Assembly: GCF_014698145.1 (NCBI RefSeq)
Contig: NZ_JACJSM010000004.1
Coordinates: 124,001 to 188,000 of the forward strand
Length of the DNA stretch: 64,000 nt
Reading direction: 5' to 3'
Source: Oscillatoria sp. FACHB-1406
GTDB taxonomy: Bacteria; Cyanobacteriota; Cyanobacteriia; Cyanobacteriales; Spirulinaceae
Shown: piece by piece, positions 55,028 to 64,000 of the stretch
Position numbering within the stretch: the first letter of the stretch is position 1
How the letters are laid out: the number at the start of each line of letters is the position of its first letter
Notes under the pieces: generated by a model
The model's database searches: none
Seen by the model: the letters and a program-made list of their open reading frames with translations, nothing else
What the model was told of the DNA's origin: nothing
Program-made: the position numbers and the translations under genes

Positions 55028-56092
55028 TTATTCTTCTTCTAAATCTGCCTCGTCGTCATCTTCTAAAACAGGCCCGCCCGCGATCGCCGGATTGCCAGCA
55101 ATTTTATCGCGAACCTGTCGTTCGATCTCGGCGGCAACTTCCGGCCGTTCTTCGAGATACTTCACCGCATTATCGCGACCTTGGGCAATATTCTCGTTGT
55201 TATAGCTGTACCAGGCCCCCTTGCGGTTAACCACGCCGCTCGATTCCGCTAAATCGAGCATACAGCCAATTTGAGAAATTCCCTGTCCGAAAATAATATC
55301 AAACTCCGCAATCCGGAAAGGCGGAGCAACCTTATTTTTCGCAACTTTAACCTTAGCCCGAATTCCATACTCCCCTTCCGTTCCTTTTTTCAAAGTTTGA
55401 ATGCGGCGAATATCGAGGCGCACCGAAGCATAAAACTTCAGTGCCGTTCCTCCGGTCGTCACTTCCGGACTGCCATAAGTTACGCCGATCTTTTGCCGCA
55501 ACTGGTTGAGGAAAATAACCGTAGACTCTGACTTGCCGATATTACCGGCAATTTTTCGCAGCGCTTTACTCATCAAGCGCGCTTGCAAGCCGACTTGAGT
55601 ATCCCCCATCTCCCCTTCAATTTCCGCACGCGGCACCAAAGCAGCTACCGAGTCCACCACGACGATTTCTACGGCAGCCGAACGGACTAATTGATCGACG
55701 ATTTCTAGGGCAGCTTCGCCGTGGTCGGGTTGGGCGACGAGGAGGTTATCGATATCTACCCCTAATGCAGCCGCATAGGTGGGGTCGAGCGCGTGTTCGG
55801 CATCCACAAAGGCTGCTACGCCTCCGTTTTTCTGGACTTCGGCGAGGGCGTGGAGGGCGAGGGTAGTTTTCCCGGAACTTTCCGGACCGTAGATTTCAAT
55901 GACGCGACCTCGGGGCAGACCGCCTCCCAAGGCTAAGTCTAAGGTAAGCGCGCCGCTCGATATGGTCTCGACTCGCATCCGCGTGGCATCACCGAGGCGC
56001 ATAATCGCGCCTTTGCCAAAGTTGCGCTCGATTTGACTGAGAACTAACTTGAGTGCTTTTTCTTTATCGGGATTTTTAGCGATTGTAGCCAT
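55028..56092 (-). CDS. recA: Recombinase RecA
   Basis: A 354-residue RecA from ATG 56092; a TTG seven codons upstream is in frame but unlikely. Walker A GPESSGKT (residues 69-76), Walker [12 protein letters not shown]2 region with QLRQKIGV, and an acidic tail ([11 protein letters not shown]). It catalyses strand exchange and LexA cleavage. A LexA-like box lies upstream. Confidence 0.97.
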   Translation of the reverse strand: MATIAKNPDKEKALKLVLSQIERNFGKGAIMRLGDATRMRVETISSGALTLDLALGGGLPRGRVIEIYGPESSGKTTLALHALAEVQKNGGVAAFVDAEHALDPTYAAALGVDIDNLLVAQPDHGEAALEIVDQLVRSAAVEIVVVDSVAALVPRAEIEGEMGDTQVGLQARLMSKALRKIAGNIGKSESTVIFLNQLRQKIGVTYGSPEVTTGGTALKFYASVRLDIRRIQTLKKGTEGEYGIRAKVKVAKNKVAPPFRIAEFDIIFGQGISQIGCMLDLAESSGVVNRKGAWYSYNNENIAQGRDNAVKYLEERPEVAAEIERQVRDKIAGNPAIAGGPVLEDDDEADLEEE

Positions 56093-56236
56093 TCGTGCCT
56101 CAGAACTTGCCAATTATTTAGATGTGCGCTCTCGCCAAAAAAGCGTCGCGCTCCATTCAGGGCGATTTGCCTCTCCGTTGAGATTGAATACTGCTGTTTT
56201 GTTCTTGTTTTACCTTACCGAAGTCGGTTTTAAATT

Positions 56237-56250
56237 AGTACATCAGTACG
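56237..56250. promoter_or_regulatory. LexA-like box upstream of recA
   Basis: AGTACATCAGTACG fits the cyanobacterial LexA pattern RGTACNNNDGTWCB. It is about 145 bases before the recA ATG, in the shared upstream region. Regulation is predicted, not shown. Confidence 0.5.
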
Positions 56251-56336
56251 ACTTAATTGTAACTTGTTTTGCCTGCTTTTGGCTTCAGTGTACAAAATTG
56301 TTTGCAATCGACTCTCGGCGTTCCGACAAGAGCGTT

Positions 56337-57134
56337 TTACTCGATATTCAAGAATTTTTGGAGGGCAGCAACCATTGCTGGCGGCCAGCGGCGGACATTT
56401 TGAACCCAGTCTAAGTCTTGGTAGCGCTTATCGATACCGATCGCGGCAACCCAATTACTCTCGGCTTCTCCTTGTTGCTTCTGTTCCCACAACGCCGCCG
56501 CGAGTGCAGCGCGCGCGTCGGGAAACATCGGGTACTTGCGAACGAGGTTGCGCATCGCCGCGAGCGCTTCGGGGGTACTCCCGGTTTGATAGAGGGCTAA
56601 GGCATAGTTAACGCGGGCAAAAGCAAAATTTCGGTCGAGATCGGCAGCTTTGCGGTAATCGGCGATCGCATCTTGCCACTGTCCCCGTCCGGCTTCGGCG
56701 TTGCCGCGATTGTTGTAGGCGGCGGCATCGTTGGGATTGAGGTCTAAGACTTTATTGTAGTCCGCGATCGCGTCTTCGTAGCGGCTCTGCCCTTCGTAAG
56801 CCGTACCGCGATTGAGATAGGGATCTGGAGCATAAGGGGCTAGTTCGATGGCGCGATTAAAATCCGCGATCGCTTCCTCCAAATGATTCTGTGAGACGCG
56901 AACGCTGCCCCGATTGCTCCAAACTGCCGGATTGTCGGGAAATTGCTCGATTAACTGCGTCCAGTCTCGTTCTGCCGCCTGTAAATCCCCCTGCTGCGAA
57001 GCCTGAATCGCTTTTTGCGCCAAAGCCTCCCCGGCTTGTAATTGTTGCTCGGTGTAGGTTGGAGCAGCCAGCGCCGATCCCATCCCGCAAAATAGCAGTA
57101 GCGCGCACAGCACGCCCAAACTCCAACGTTTCAT
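56337..57134 (-). CDS. Secreted or anchored TPR protein
   Basis: A 265-residue protein from ATG 57134 (a GTG eight codons upstream is also open). It has a signal peptide (WSLGVLCALLLFCGMGSALAA), then five to six TPRs with the pattern LAPYAPDPYLNRG, DLNPNDAAAYNNRG. It probably acts in the thylakoid lumen or periplasm as an assembly or scaffold factor; the partner is unknown. Confidence 0.85.
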   Translation of the reverse strand: MKRWSLGVLCALLLFCGMGSALAAPTYTEQQLQAGEALAQKAIQASQQGDLQAAERDWTQLIEQFPDNPAVWSNRGSVRVSQNHLEEAIADFNRAIELAPYAPDPYLNRGTAYEGQSRYEDAIADYNKVLDLNPNDAAAYNNRGNAEAGRGQWQDAIADYRKAADLDRNFAFARVNYALALYQTGSTPEALAAMRNLVRKYPMFPDARAALAAALWEQKQQGEAESNWVAAIGIDKRYQDLDWVQNVRRWPPAMVAALQKFLNIE

Positions 57135-57715
57135 AAATTCGCTTGCAAATTCTTTCACCCAACATTATCCCATCTAGTCTAACGCTGCTGGCTTGCCCGG
57201 GCTTTAACCCCCGCTTAAATCCATCGATCCCCGAGTTTACGCGCAGTCACTCATGAAAAACTCATGAAATCAACAAAGATTGTGATGGAGATCGCATCGA
57301 AACGCCAGTGGATTCTGTTAGTTTAAAGAGCAGGAATCACAGGGCTGCTTCTACAAACGCCGCACCAACTGTCTGATTCCAGCCTAGGATGCTTTCACAG
57401 ACAGGAGAAAAATGAAATTTAAGAAAGTTAAGCTCGTGCAAGAGTTTTATACACTTTGTTGCCCTGGGGGGTCACACACCTCTTCATAAAACTTTTCACA
57501 GTAGCTACAGTAATCATTATCATAAGTAAAATTCTTCACCCTCGCGGTGAAGGAGAAGGAAGCTCCTTTAAAGTTGGCACGTTCAACGAGTGAGGGATTT
57601 GCTTCTATTAGCCTTTAATATAGCCCGCCCGCACCATCGCCAGAGAGTTAACTAGCTCTTTCTAAAGCGCGATGGTCTCTAGATTTTAAATTTTAGATCG
57701 ATAGCGAGAATCGCC
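57135..57715. other. Intergenic region between TPR and HD-domain genes
   Basis: These 581 bases hold divergent promoters. AATCATTATCAT near 57513 looks like a half Fur/Zur-type box, with no other support. No gene or known RNA is seen. Confidence 0.5.
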
Positions 57716-58666
57716 ATGTCGAGTTTTTTAGAACTGACGGTCGATAGCTTTGTCGAACGTATCGAGGAATGTTATCGCAGCCTCTATAGCAACCTTAAAC
57801 CTCATTACCTGAAGGTTTTAAGGGAGGCAGCGCAACGCTCTATGGCAGTCCTCGGACAGTGCGATGCAGCGTATCACAATGCCGACCATACAATGCTCGT
57901 GACCCTCGCGGGTCAAGAAATTCTGTTGGGAAAACAAAAGTTAGAAGGGAATATTTCGGCCGAGGCGTGGCTGCATAGCATTATTTCTTGGCTATTGCAC
58001 GATATCGGCTACGCGAAGGGAGCTTGTAGCCGCGATTGTCCGGAGCAAAATATTTATGCCCTCGGGCGCGGGGAAGCAGCGATCGCGCTGTCGCCAGAAG
58101 CAACAGCCGCGAGCTTAACGCCCTATCACGTCGAACGCAGCAAGCAGTTCGCGCGGGAAAACTTTAGTAACTGTTCTCCCTTAGCGATCGAAATTCTCGA
58201 ACGGAATATCGAACTGACTCGGTTTCCCGTACCGAAAGGGGAACTCTACGCCGATACCCTCGGTTACGCCGGACTGACGCGCGCGGCTGACTTAATCGGG
58301 CAACTCGCCGATCCCCAGTACCTCAGCAAACTTCCCGCTCTTTATCGCGAATTTGAGGAAACCGGCGCCAACCTAGCATTAGGTTGCCGGAGTGCGGACG
58401 ATTTGCACGCCTGCTACCCGAACTTTTTTTGGAAGGTCGCTTATCCCTATTTTAAAGATGCGTTGCCTTACTTGAAAGCGACGCAACTCGGGCAGCAAAT
58501 CGTAGCTAACCTCTACGCTAATGTTTTCTTAGTCGAACGGGAACTCTACGTTGCCGCGAGAGAGTATTCTTGTGCGATCGCGAAAAATTACCGCGACACC
58601 GCTGCCGATACAGCAAGTTTTGCGGCTCACTTAGAAAGCCAGCGGTTAACCTTAGCGCCGGTGTAA
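57716..58666 (+). CDS. HD-domain (metal-dependent phosphohydrolase) protein
   Basis: A 316-residue protein with an HD-type metal site: AYHNADHTMLV near residue 52 and WLLHDIGYAKG near residue 94, then a helical bundle (ILERNIELTRFPVP). Such proteins may hydrolyse nucleotides or cyclic dinucleotides; this subfamily is common in cyanobacteria but its substrate is not known. It stands alone. Confidence 0.72.
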   Translation: MSSFLELTVDSFVERIEECYRSLYSNLKPHYLKVLREAAQRSMAVLGQCDAAYHNADHTMLVTLAGQEILLGKQKLEGNISAEAWLHSIISWLLHDIGYAKGACSRDCPEQNIYALGRGEAAIALSPEATAASLTPYHVERSKQFARENFSNCSPLAIEILERNIELTRFPVPKGELYADTLGYAGLTRAADLIGQLADPQYLSKLPALYREFEETGANLALGCRSADDLHACYPNFFWKVAYPYFKDALPYLKATQLGQQIVANLYANVFLVERELYVAAREYSCAIAKNYRDTAADTASFAAHLESQRLTLAPV

Positions 58667-59170
58667 TTAAATTTTCTCGATTAAAAACAGCTTAGTTTTT
58701 GCAGCCGCCTTGTCTGTGCCAACGACGAGGCGCGTTTCTGCGCGCGAATTACCGAGTCGCTCTCAGCCAACAACCGGTGGGTGTGACGAAGCCTTACATA
58801 AAGAATTGCAAACGTAACTTCATCAAAACTTTAAAAAACCCTAGGTTTTTGTGCTGTTTGCATGAAGATAGCTAGAACGCGGCTAAACTTGTGAAATTGT
58901 TGGGTAAGGTAGAGATATCCGTAGATCTAATTATAGGTCTAACGCTTTTTCACTCATTGATGTTCCAGAAGACTGCGGAAAAAACAGAAATTTCATCTAA
59001 CTCTTGAAATCTCTTAAAGATTAAGTAAAGTGACTCGAATCAGTTGGCGACCTTCAAAAAGTCTTGAGTAAGATGGCTTTATAAACGTTCGCAAATAAGT
59101 TGCACTTAGCATTGCCGAACTGACTGACAACTTCACCATAATTCCTCATCTCTCTAGAAACGACAAAGCG
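58667..59170. other. Intergenic region before the sugar transferase gene
   Basis: These 504 bases are AT-rich and contain no supported gene. They likely hold the promoter and leader of the sugar transferase gene. No distinct repeat was seen. Confidence 0.5.
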
Positions 59171-59854
59171 ATGATTACTACCCCACTTAACTTGCGAGCG
59201 GTTAACCTAACGGAATCTCAATACATTGAACGGGGTTTTGAAGTAGTTCACCGTTCTGTTGAATGCAAGATTAAACGAGCTATTGATATTATTGGTGCTT
59301 TAGTTGGATTGGGAATTGCGATCGCGATCGCTTTACCTATCGCCATTGCCATTCAATTCGATAACCCAGGGCCGCTTTTATACTCTCAGATGCGCTGCGG
59401 CGTAAACGGTAAACCCTTCCGCATCTGGAAGTTTCGTTCGATGATAGTCGGAGCCGAGCGCAACAAACACCTCATTAAAAACGAAGCCCAAGGTTTCATC
59501 TTCAAAAACAACAACGATCCTCGCGTCACTCGGGTCGGTCGATTTCTCCGCCGTACCAGTCTTGATGAATTCCCTCAATTTTGGAACGTATTAAAAGGGG
59601 AGATGAGTCTAGTTGGAACTCGTCCCCCCACGCCAGATGAAGTTGTAAGCTACGGATCCTACCACTGGAAAAGACTGCGAGTCAAGCCGGGACTGACCGG
59701 AGAATGGCAAACGCGAGGGCGATCGAGCGTCAAAAACTTCGACGAAATTGTCAGTATGGATTTGGACTATCAACTGTGCTGGTCGATTCTCTACGATCTC
59801 CAGCTAATTTGGAAGACAATTCATGTTGTCTTAGCCCGTCGAGGAGCGTGTTAA
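59171..59854 (+). CDS. Initiating sugar-phosphate transferase (bacterial sugar transferase family)
   Basis: A 227-residue protein with one membrane-embedded helix (IIGALVGLGIAIAIALPIAI) and the catalytic domain motifs SQMRCGVNGKPFRIWKFRSM, TSLDEFPQFWNVLKGEMSLV and KPGLTGEWQTRGR. It moves a sugar phosphate to undecaprenyl phosphate at the inner membrane face, the first step in exopolysaccharide synthesis. Similar proteins (HepC type) act in envelope polysaccharide formation in filamentous cyanobacteria. Confidence 0.88.
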   Translation: MITTPLNLRAVNLTESQYIERGFEVVHRSVECKIKRAIDIIGALVGLGIAIAIALPIAIAIQFDNPGPLLYSQMRCGVNGKPFRIWKFRSMIVGAERNKHLIKNEAQGFIFKNNNDPRVTRVGRFLRRTSLDEFPQFWNVLKGEMSLVGTRPPTPDEVVSYGSYHWKRLRVKPGLTGEWQTRGRSSVKNFDEIVSMDLDYQLCWSILYDLQLIWKTIHVVLARRGAC

Positions 59855-59927
59855 ACGCAGGATATAGCACGATACAATTGATGGATGCCGAACCGTAACT
59901 GCCCCCATCTGCATTCATCAATTTGTA

Positions 59928-60479
59928 ATGAATATCCCAACCCTCGTCACTGTTTCTCGCCTCCTTGCCGTACCGATTCTCCTCTGGAGCTTGTCGGAGC
60001 CAACCCCACAATCCCGCTGGATAGGGGTGGTTTTTTTTATTGTTGCAGCGGGAACGGATTGGCTGGATGGTTATTTGGCGCGAAAACTCGACCAAGTGAC
60101 GGATTTGGGCAAATTTTTAGATCCGTTGGTCGATAAATTGCTGGTATTAGCACCGCTGTTGGCGTTAATCGAGCTAGGTCAAATTCCCGCCTGGGGCGTT
60201 TTTTTGATTTTGGGGCGAGAGTTAACCATCGCGGGCTGGCGAGTCAATCAAACTACAATTTCTGGGGCGAATATTTGGGGGAAATTGAAAACAGTCAGTC
60301 AAATTATTGCGATCGCGCTATTAATTGCACCGTTAGGCGCGACTTGGAAACTGCCTTCTTTAGTGGCTTTTTGGGTTTCTGTTGCTTTAACGCTAATTTC
60401 AGGTTTAATTTATTTGATACCGTCAGGCGCAACGAAAGACACTTCAACGCTAACATCCAGCATCGCCGATCGGGGATAG
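59928..60479 (+). CDS. pgsA: CDP-diacylglycerol-glycerol-3-phosphate 3-phosphatidyltransferase
   Basis: A 183-residue membrane enzyme with the CDP-alcohol phosphotransferase site DWLDGYLAR...DLGKFLDPLVDKLL. It makes phosphatidylglycerol phosphate, needed for PG in photosystems. About four spans are visible. The last 30 bases overlap the end of the convergent lipoprotein gene. Confidence 0.93.
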   Translation: MNIPTLVTVSRLLAVPILLWSLSEPTPQSRWIGVVFFIVAAGTDWLDGYLARKLDQVTDLGKFLDPLVDKLLVLAPLLALIELGQIPAWGVFLILGRELTIAGWRVNQTTISGANIWGKLKTVSQIIAIALLIAPLGATWKLPSLVAFWVSVALTLISGLIYLIPSGATKDTSTLTSSIADRG

Positions 60480-61001
60480 TTCGATAACTTCCCCCGCTCG
60501 CTCGATACGAATCGTTGCCGAGGAGATGGCGATTGACTCAATTTCTCCTTTTTCCCCTAATGCTACCGAGACTTCAACTCGTAAGGTTTTATCTTCGTTT
60601 TGAAAGGTTTGAGCGATGGTTTGTCCGTAGAACTCCTCTCCAGAAGCAGCAATTCTTTGAAACTTAACCAGTTTGCCATCAATTTTCATCCACATTTCCC
60701 CCTCGTTTAAGCCATTAAAGAAAACGAGCTTCGGAACTCTCTCGCGGGTAGGTTTCCACAAAGACATCCCGCACCCTCCGCCACCAACAGCGTTAAGTTC
60801 CTGGAAAGTAAACTCACCCACTTTGAGAGAACGAGGACTCGGCAAGTCGGGAATGGAGGTTGGCGTTGGTGCTGGACTAGAAGAGAGAGAAGTGTTCGTC
60901 ACTGGCTGGGAGGAAACGCGAGCGGAAGGCGGAAGCGCAACGCAAGCGGATAGCGCACCGAAGAGAACAACGGGAGAGAGTAAAAGAATAGATTTCTTCA
61001 T
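60450..61001 (-). CDS. Putative lipoprotein of unknown function
   Basis: A 183-residue protein with a signal peptide and lipobox (LSAC, Cys20), a Ser/Pro-rich linker and a beta-rich domain. It has CGM near the middle and ends in an acidic/neutral C-terminus with Cys. No family is recognised. The start is taken as the ATG three codons inside the longest frame; the coordinates of that start may be off by one base. Confidence 0.7.
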   Translation of the reverse strand: MKKSILLLSPVVLFGALSACVALPPSARVSSQPVTNTSLSSSPAPTPTSIPDLPSPRSLKVGEFTFQELNAVGGGGCGMSLWKPTRERVPKLVFFNGLNEGEMWMKIDGKLVKFQRIAASGEEFYGQTIAQTFQNEDKTLRVEVSVALGEKGEIESIAISSATIRIERAGEVIELSPIGDAGC

Positions 61002-61151
61002 CGCTTGCAAATCCTCAATCGTTAGGCTTTTCAGCCCTATCCTTCTTTTAGCGGAAGGAAAGGTATTTAAGGTTTACAAGGGCGCGATCGCGATTTCCCG
61101 ATAAATTTGAAAATTTACAAGTCTTTATTCTCGTCTCTCCAAGCGTTGAAC

Positions 61152-61358
61152 TCACGGTTCTCTATGCGCTTGACCCGTTTCAGTTGGCAGCCTGCCCAGT
61201 AATAATAACCCGAAAATCGCGGGGGGAACGGTGACGAGCAGGAAAGCATTGAGGTCAGTCGGCGCGATCGCGAGATAAGAACCGCCGTATTTAATCCCTG
61301 CCGAGATAAAGGTCGAAGCTAACAGAATTTTAATAATAAAACTGATTCGATCGTTCAT
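61152..61358 (-). CDS. Small two-span membrane protein
   Basis: A 68-residue protein with spans ISFIIKILLASTFISAG and AFLLVTVPPAIFGLLLLG. A clean ATG start is visible. Its role is unknown. It is 37 bases before the kinase stop on the same strand. Confidence 0.6.
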   Translation of the reverse strand: MNDRISFIIKILLASTFISAGIKYGGSYLAIAPTDLNAFLLVTVPPAIFGLLLLGRLPTETGQAHREP

Positions 61359-61395
61359 AAAAACTCTCGCAAATCCTAATTTTTAAGGTTGAAAT

Positions 61396-64000
61396 TCAAA
61401 TAACCGAACGATTGAGAGGAATCGCGATCGCGAACTCGGTTCCGGTTTCAGGATCGGACTGACAAGTCAATAGACCGTTATGAGTTTCCTCAACAATTTT
61501 ACGTCCGATCGCCAGCCCCAAACCCGTGCCTTTCCCGATCGGTTTAGTCGTATAGAAAGGATCGAACAAATATTTTTGGCTTTCGGGGGGAATGCCCGAG
61601 CCGTTATCGCGAATGCGGACGATAGCGTAGGGGGGTTTAGCTTCTTCGCTACCTTCCTCGGACTGCGATGATGAGAATTCTGAGGAGAGGGCGCTAACTT
61701 CGGTCGAGATAGTAATTCGGGGATGATGCGAGGGATTATTCGACGATTCACCCTCTGTTTGCTCTTCTAGTGCGTCGATCGCGTTCCCTAAGATGTTCAT
61801 AAAAACCTGATTGATCTGAGAAGGGTAACAATCCACTAAGGGCAGTTCGGTGTAGTTTTTAATCACTTCAATTTCGGGACGCGGCGCTTTCGCTTTTAGG
61901 CGGTTGCTGAGGATTAAAAGCGTGCTGTCGATACCATCGTGAAGATCGATCGCTTCCATGCGATCGCGATCTGTACGAGAAAAGTTACGGAGCGATAACA
62001 CTAATTGTTCGATGCGCTCTGCTCCTAGGGACATCGAAGTCAGAGTTTTGGGTAAATCTTCAATTGTAAAATCGATTTCGATTTCTTCTGCGTAATCTTG
62101 AATCGCTTGCGGCGGGTTAGGAAAATGTTGTCGATAGAGTTCGAGCAGTTGAATCAAAGAATTCACGTACTCTTGAGTATATTCGAGATTGCCGCAAATG
62201 AAGTTGACGGGGTTTTTAATTTCGTGGGCAATTCCCGCCAGCGACATTCCCAAGGCCGACATTTTTTCAGTTTGAATCAGTTGTGCTTGTGTTTCTTTGA
62301 GATCTTCTAATGTGCTTTCTAGTTCTCGAGCTTTGGCGCGGGCGAGAATTGCGGCGGTTTTACTTTCTTCATAGAGTTGTGCTTGGTCGATCGCGATTGC
62401 TAATTGATCGACCACTGCTTTCAGTAATTCCCGATCTGAATCCGTCCAATTGCGAGGTTTTTGGTATTGTTCGCAGACAATCAAACCATCTTGTCCGGAG
62501 CGAGTTCGGATCGGCGCAATTAATAAGGCTTGCAAGCCAACCGCCTGCAAGCGAGCGCGCCGTTCTCCCTCCAGTTGCGGATCTCGATCGATATCGTCGA
62601 TAACCATGCAACTAATTTGAAGGATGGACGATCCCAAGCCTTCTAAAGCATCGCTTATTTCTAGATTGCAGAGATAGGATGAGATCGCAGCACAGGCGGC
62701 GGGTTGAAAGCGTTGACCCTGCGCTCCAGTCAAGTACCACAAAAGACGGCAGCAGTCAAGGTCTAATAAATTAGCAATCTCTTCGACTGCAATCGTTAAA
62801 ATCATCTTCAGGCTAAGCGAACTGCGAATCTTCGTTGTCAGCCGCTTTTTTAAAAGTTTTTCGCGCTCTTGGAATTCCCGATATTGTTTTTGAGTGGTTC
62901 TCAATTGTTCTTGGGCGCGACTTAAGCGTTGATTGGCGCGTAGTAACTGGAGCATCAGCAGATTGAGCGCGCCGCTTTTGGCTTCTAACTCGCAGCGATG
63001 GTGGAGTCCTTGAGATACTTCCGCCAGCAGATCGATCGACATCTGCTTTTGAGGGGAATCCCAAGTTTCCAGGCCCAGCCAAGGTTGAGGAGCGATCGGC
63101 ACTTGAGAGTCCCAGACGATCTCAAATTGTCCTTGGTGCGAGACTCGTCCGATGCGGCAGGGTTTCCAGAGATGCTGATTTTTATCGATAAAAATTCTGC
63201 CGCCGGGAGCGGTAAAAGTAAGACCCCAGGCAGCTTGGCGCGCGCGATCGCTTTCAAACGAGCCTGCCGCTTCGACTGCCGCTTTCCACAAATAAACGCG
63301 CGTGTAAGCGGCTTCAATCGGATCGCTCGTCACCCGATCCGCTCCGTACATAGCTTTAAAATTGCGCACGAAGGTTTGATTTTCCGGAGTCGCCAAACTT
63401 TGGAAATAGCTCCAACTGGCGTAGTGTCCCATCGCAGCTTCTCCGATTTGGCGCAATTCTTCCTCGGCTACGCTAACGGCTAAAGTCGGTAGTTTCTCCG
63501 GATCGAGGCCTGCCTTGCGATAAGACTGGTAAAAACCGATGTTGCTATCGCCATTGAGCGTACTAAAGATTACATCGGGTTCTGCTTGCGCGATCGCCTT
63601 CAAAATCCATTCAAAATTCATCGTTCCCAAGGGAACGTAATGTTCGCCCAGACAAACTCCCCCTTTCTGCTTGAGTTCGGCGCGAATAATTTTGTGAATC
63701 GTGCGGGGAAAAACGTAGTCCGAACCCACCAGGTAAAAACGCCGTCGATTTTGCCCTAACAGCCAGCGCACTGCCGGTTCGATTTGTTGGTTGGGGCAAC
63801 TCCCGGTATAAAAAACGTGAGGCGACTCCTCGAGACCTTCATACTGAAGGGGATACCAGAGCATTCCATTGTGCTCCTCGAGAACGGGAATAACCGCTTT
63901 GCGACTGGCTGAAGTCCAACAGCCAAAAAGGGCAACTGCGCCGCGATCGCGAAGTAATTGTCTAGCGGCCCGAGCGAATACCGCAGGCTCTGAAGCCCCA
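61396..64000 (-). CDS. Sensor histidine kinase with UrtA-like ligand-binding domain (5' end beyond the window)
   Basis: The frame is open to the window end, so the N-terminus is missing. The visible part begins within a type I periplasmic-binding fold of UrtA/AmiC kind (GCWTSASRKAVIPVLEEHNG, LWYPLQYEGLEESP, LVGSDYVFPRTIHK). It runs to about 300 residues, then a coiled coil, a GAF domain (SLSLKMILTIAVEEIANLLD... region), a HisKA site with IAHEIKNPVNFI, and a HATPase with NILGNAIDALEE, RDNGSGIPP, FDPFYTTKP and GTGLGLAI. No transmembrane span is seen, so ligand sensing is probably cytoplasmic, as in AmiC-type sensors. Confidence 0.88.
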   Translation of the reverse strand, partial: GASEPAVFARAARQLLRDRGAVALFGCWTSASRKAVIPVLEEHNGMLWYPLQYEGLEESPHVFYTGSCPNQQIEPAVRWLLGQNRRRFYLVGSDYVFPRTIHKIIRAELKQKGGVCLGEHYVPLGTMNFEWILKAIAQAEPDVIFSTLNGDSNIGFYQSYRKAGLDPEKLPTLAVSVAEEELRQIGEAAMGHYASWSYFQSLATPENQTFVRNFKAMYGADRVTSDPIEAAYTRVYLWKAAVEAAGSFESDRARQAAWGLTFTAPGGRIFIDKNQHLWKPCRIGRVSHQGQFEIVWDSQVPIAPQPWLGLETWDSPQKQMSIDLLAEVSQGLHHRCELEAKSGALNLLMLQLLRANQRLSRAQEQLRTTQKQYREFQEREKLLKKRLTTKIRSSLSLKMILTIAVEEIANLLDLDCCRLLWYLTGAQGQRFQPAACAAISSYLCNLEISDALEGLGSSILQISCMVIDDIDRDPQLEGERRARLQAVGLQALLIAPIRTRSGQDGLIVCEQYQKPRNWTDSDRELLKAVVDQLAIAIDQAQLYEESKTAAILARAKARELESTLEDLKETQAQLIQTEKMSALGMSLAGIAHEIKNPVNFICGNLEYTQEYVNSLIQLLELYRQHFPNPPQAIQDYAEEIEIDFTIEDLPKTLTSMSLGAERIEQLVLSLRNFSRTDRDRMEAIDLHDGIDSTLLILSNRLKAKAPRPEIEVIKNYTELPLVDCYPSQINQVFMNILGNAIDALEEQTEGESSNNPSHHPRITISTEVSALSSEFSSSQSEEGSEEAKPPYAIVRIRDNGSGIPPESQKYLFDPFYTTKPIGKGTGLGLAIGRKIVEETHNGLLTCQSDPETGTEFAIAIPLNRSVI

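Noticed and set aside
57505-57530. Fur/Zur-type box before the HD-domain gene
   Set aside because: Only half a site matches; no metal-related gene is adjacent.
1-64000. CRISPR arrays and prophage genes
   Set aside because: Repeats seen are heptamers or hairpins without regular spacers, and no phage structural, integrase or lysis gene was recognised.

Overview
The window is a cyanobacterial chromosome segment. HIP1 octamers (GCGATCGC and near matches) are scattered through it, and several genes are typical of cyanobacteria: NTRC thioredoxin reductase, CrtO ketolase, an orange-carotenoid-protein C-terminal-domain homologue, ferredoxin-dependent nitrite reductase, the molybdopterin nitrate reductase NarB and an NtcA-type promoter. 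Short palindromes and heptanucleotide tandem repeats fill many spacers, as in filamentous or colonial, repeat-rich cyanobacteria. No genus can be fixed from the sequence alone.

Layout. 0-7 kb: yvcK, a small 2Fe-2S protein, a divergent zinc-uptake pair (znuA/znuC) with a Zur-like operator but no adjacent permease, and priA. 7-15 kb: a group 2 sigma factor, a putative glycosyltransferase overlapping a GNAT acetyltransferase, an orphan antitoxin-like gene, a relic of a second GNAT gene, an M3 oligopeptidase, a 40-residue membrane protein, a beta-CASP-like protein that has lost its metal ligands, and a nitrate-reductase-associated protein. 15-25 kb: NTRC, then a surface-glycosylation cluster (type IV pilin, TPR/O-GlcNAc-transferase-like protein, polytopic GT-C-like protein, methyltransferase-glycosyltransferase fusion). 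25-30 kb: an orphan polyamine-type permease, a cupin, an RNase D-like exonuclease and CrtO. 30-34 kb: a partner-switching module (STAS protein, response regulator-PP2C phosphatase, two tandemly duplicated RsbW-like kinases) joined to a rhodanese. 34-38 kb: a Pepco/Trypco-like protein followed by a truncated caspase-like gene, TPR protein, OCP C-terminal homologue and a UPF0175/DUF3368 toxin-antitoxin pair. 38-44.5 kb: leuS, a family 2 glycosyltransferase, small membrane proteins, tRNA-Ala(GGC) and hisF. 44.5-54.5 kb: the nitrate assimilation operon nirA-nrtABCD-narB behind a good NtcA-activated promoter. 54.5-64 kb: a degraded IS200/IS605-like element, recA with a LexA-like box, a TPR protein, an HD-domain protein, a sugar-phosphate transferase, pgsA, a lipoprotein, and a sensor kinase carrying a UrtA-like ligand-binding domain that runs off the window.

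Two themes link the genes. Nitrogen: the NtcA-driven operon imports and reduces nitrate to ammonium, the nitrate-reductase-associated protein lies 30 kb away, and the terminal kinase appears to use a urea/amide-type binding domain. Signalling: the STAS/PP2C/RsbW-like set, the sigma factor and the kinase. The less ordinary observations are the UrtA-like kinase fusion, the metal-ligand-free beta-CASP protein, the Pepco/caspase remnant, the segmental duplication of the RsbW-like gene and a family of palindromic intergenic repeats.
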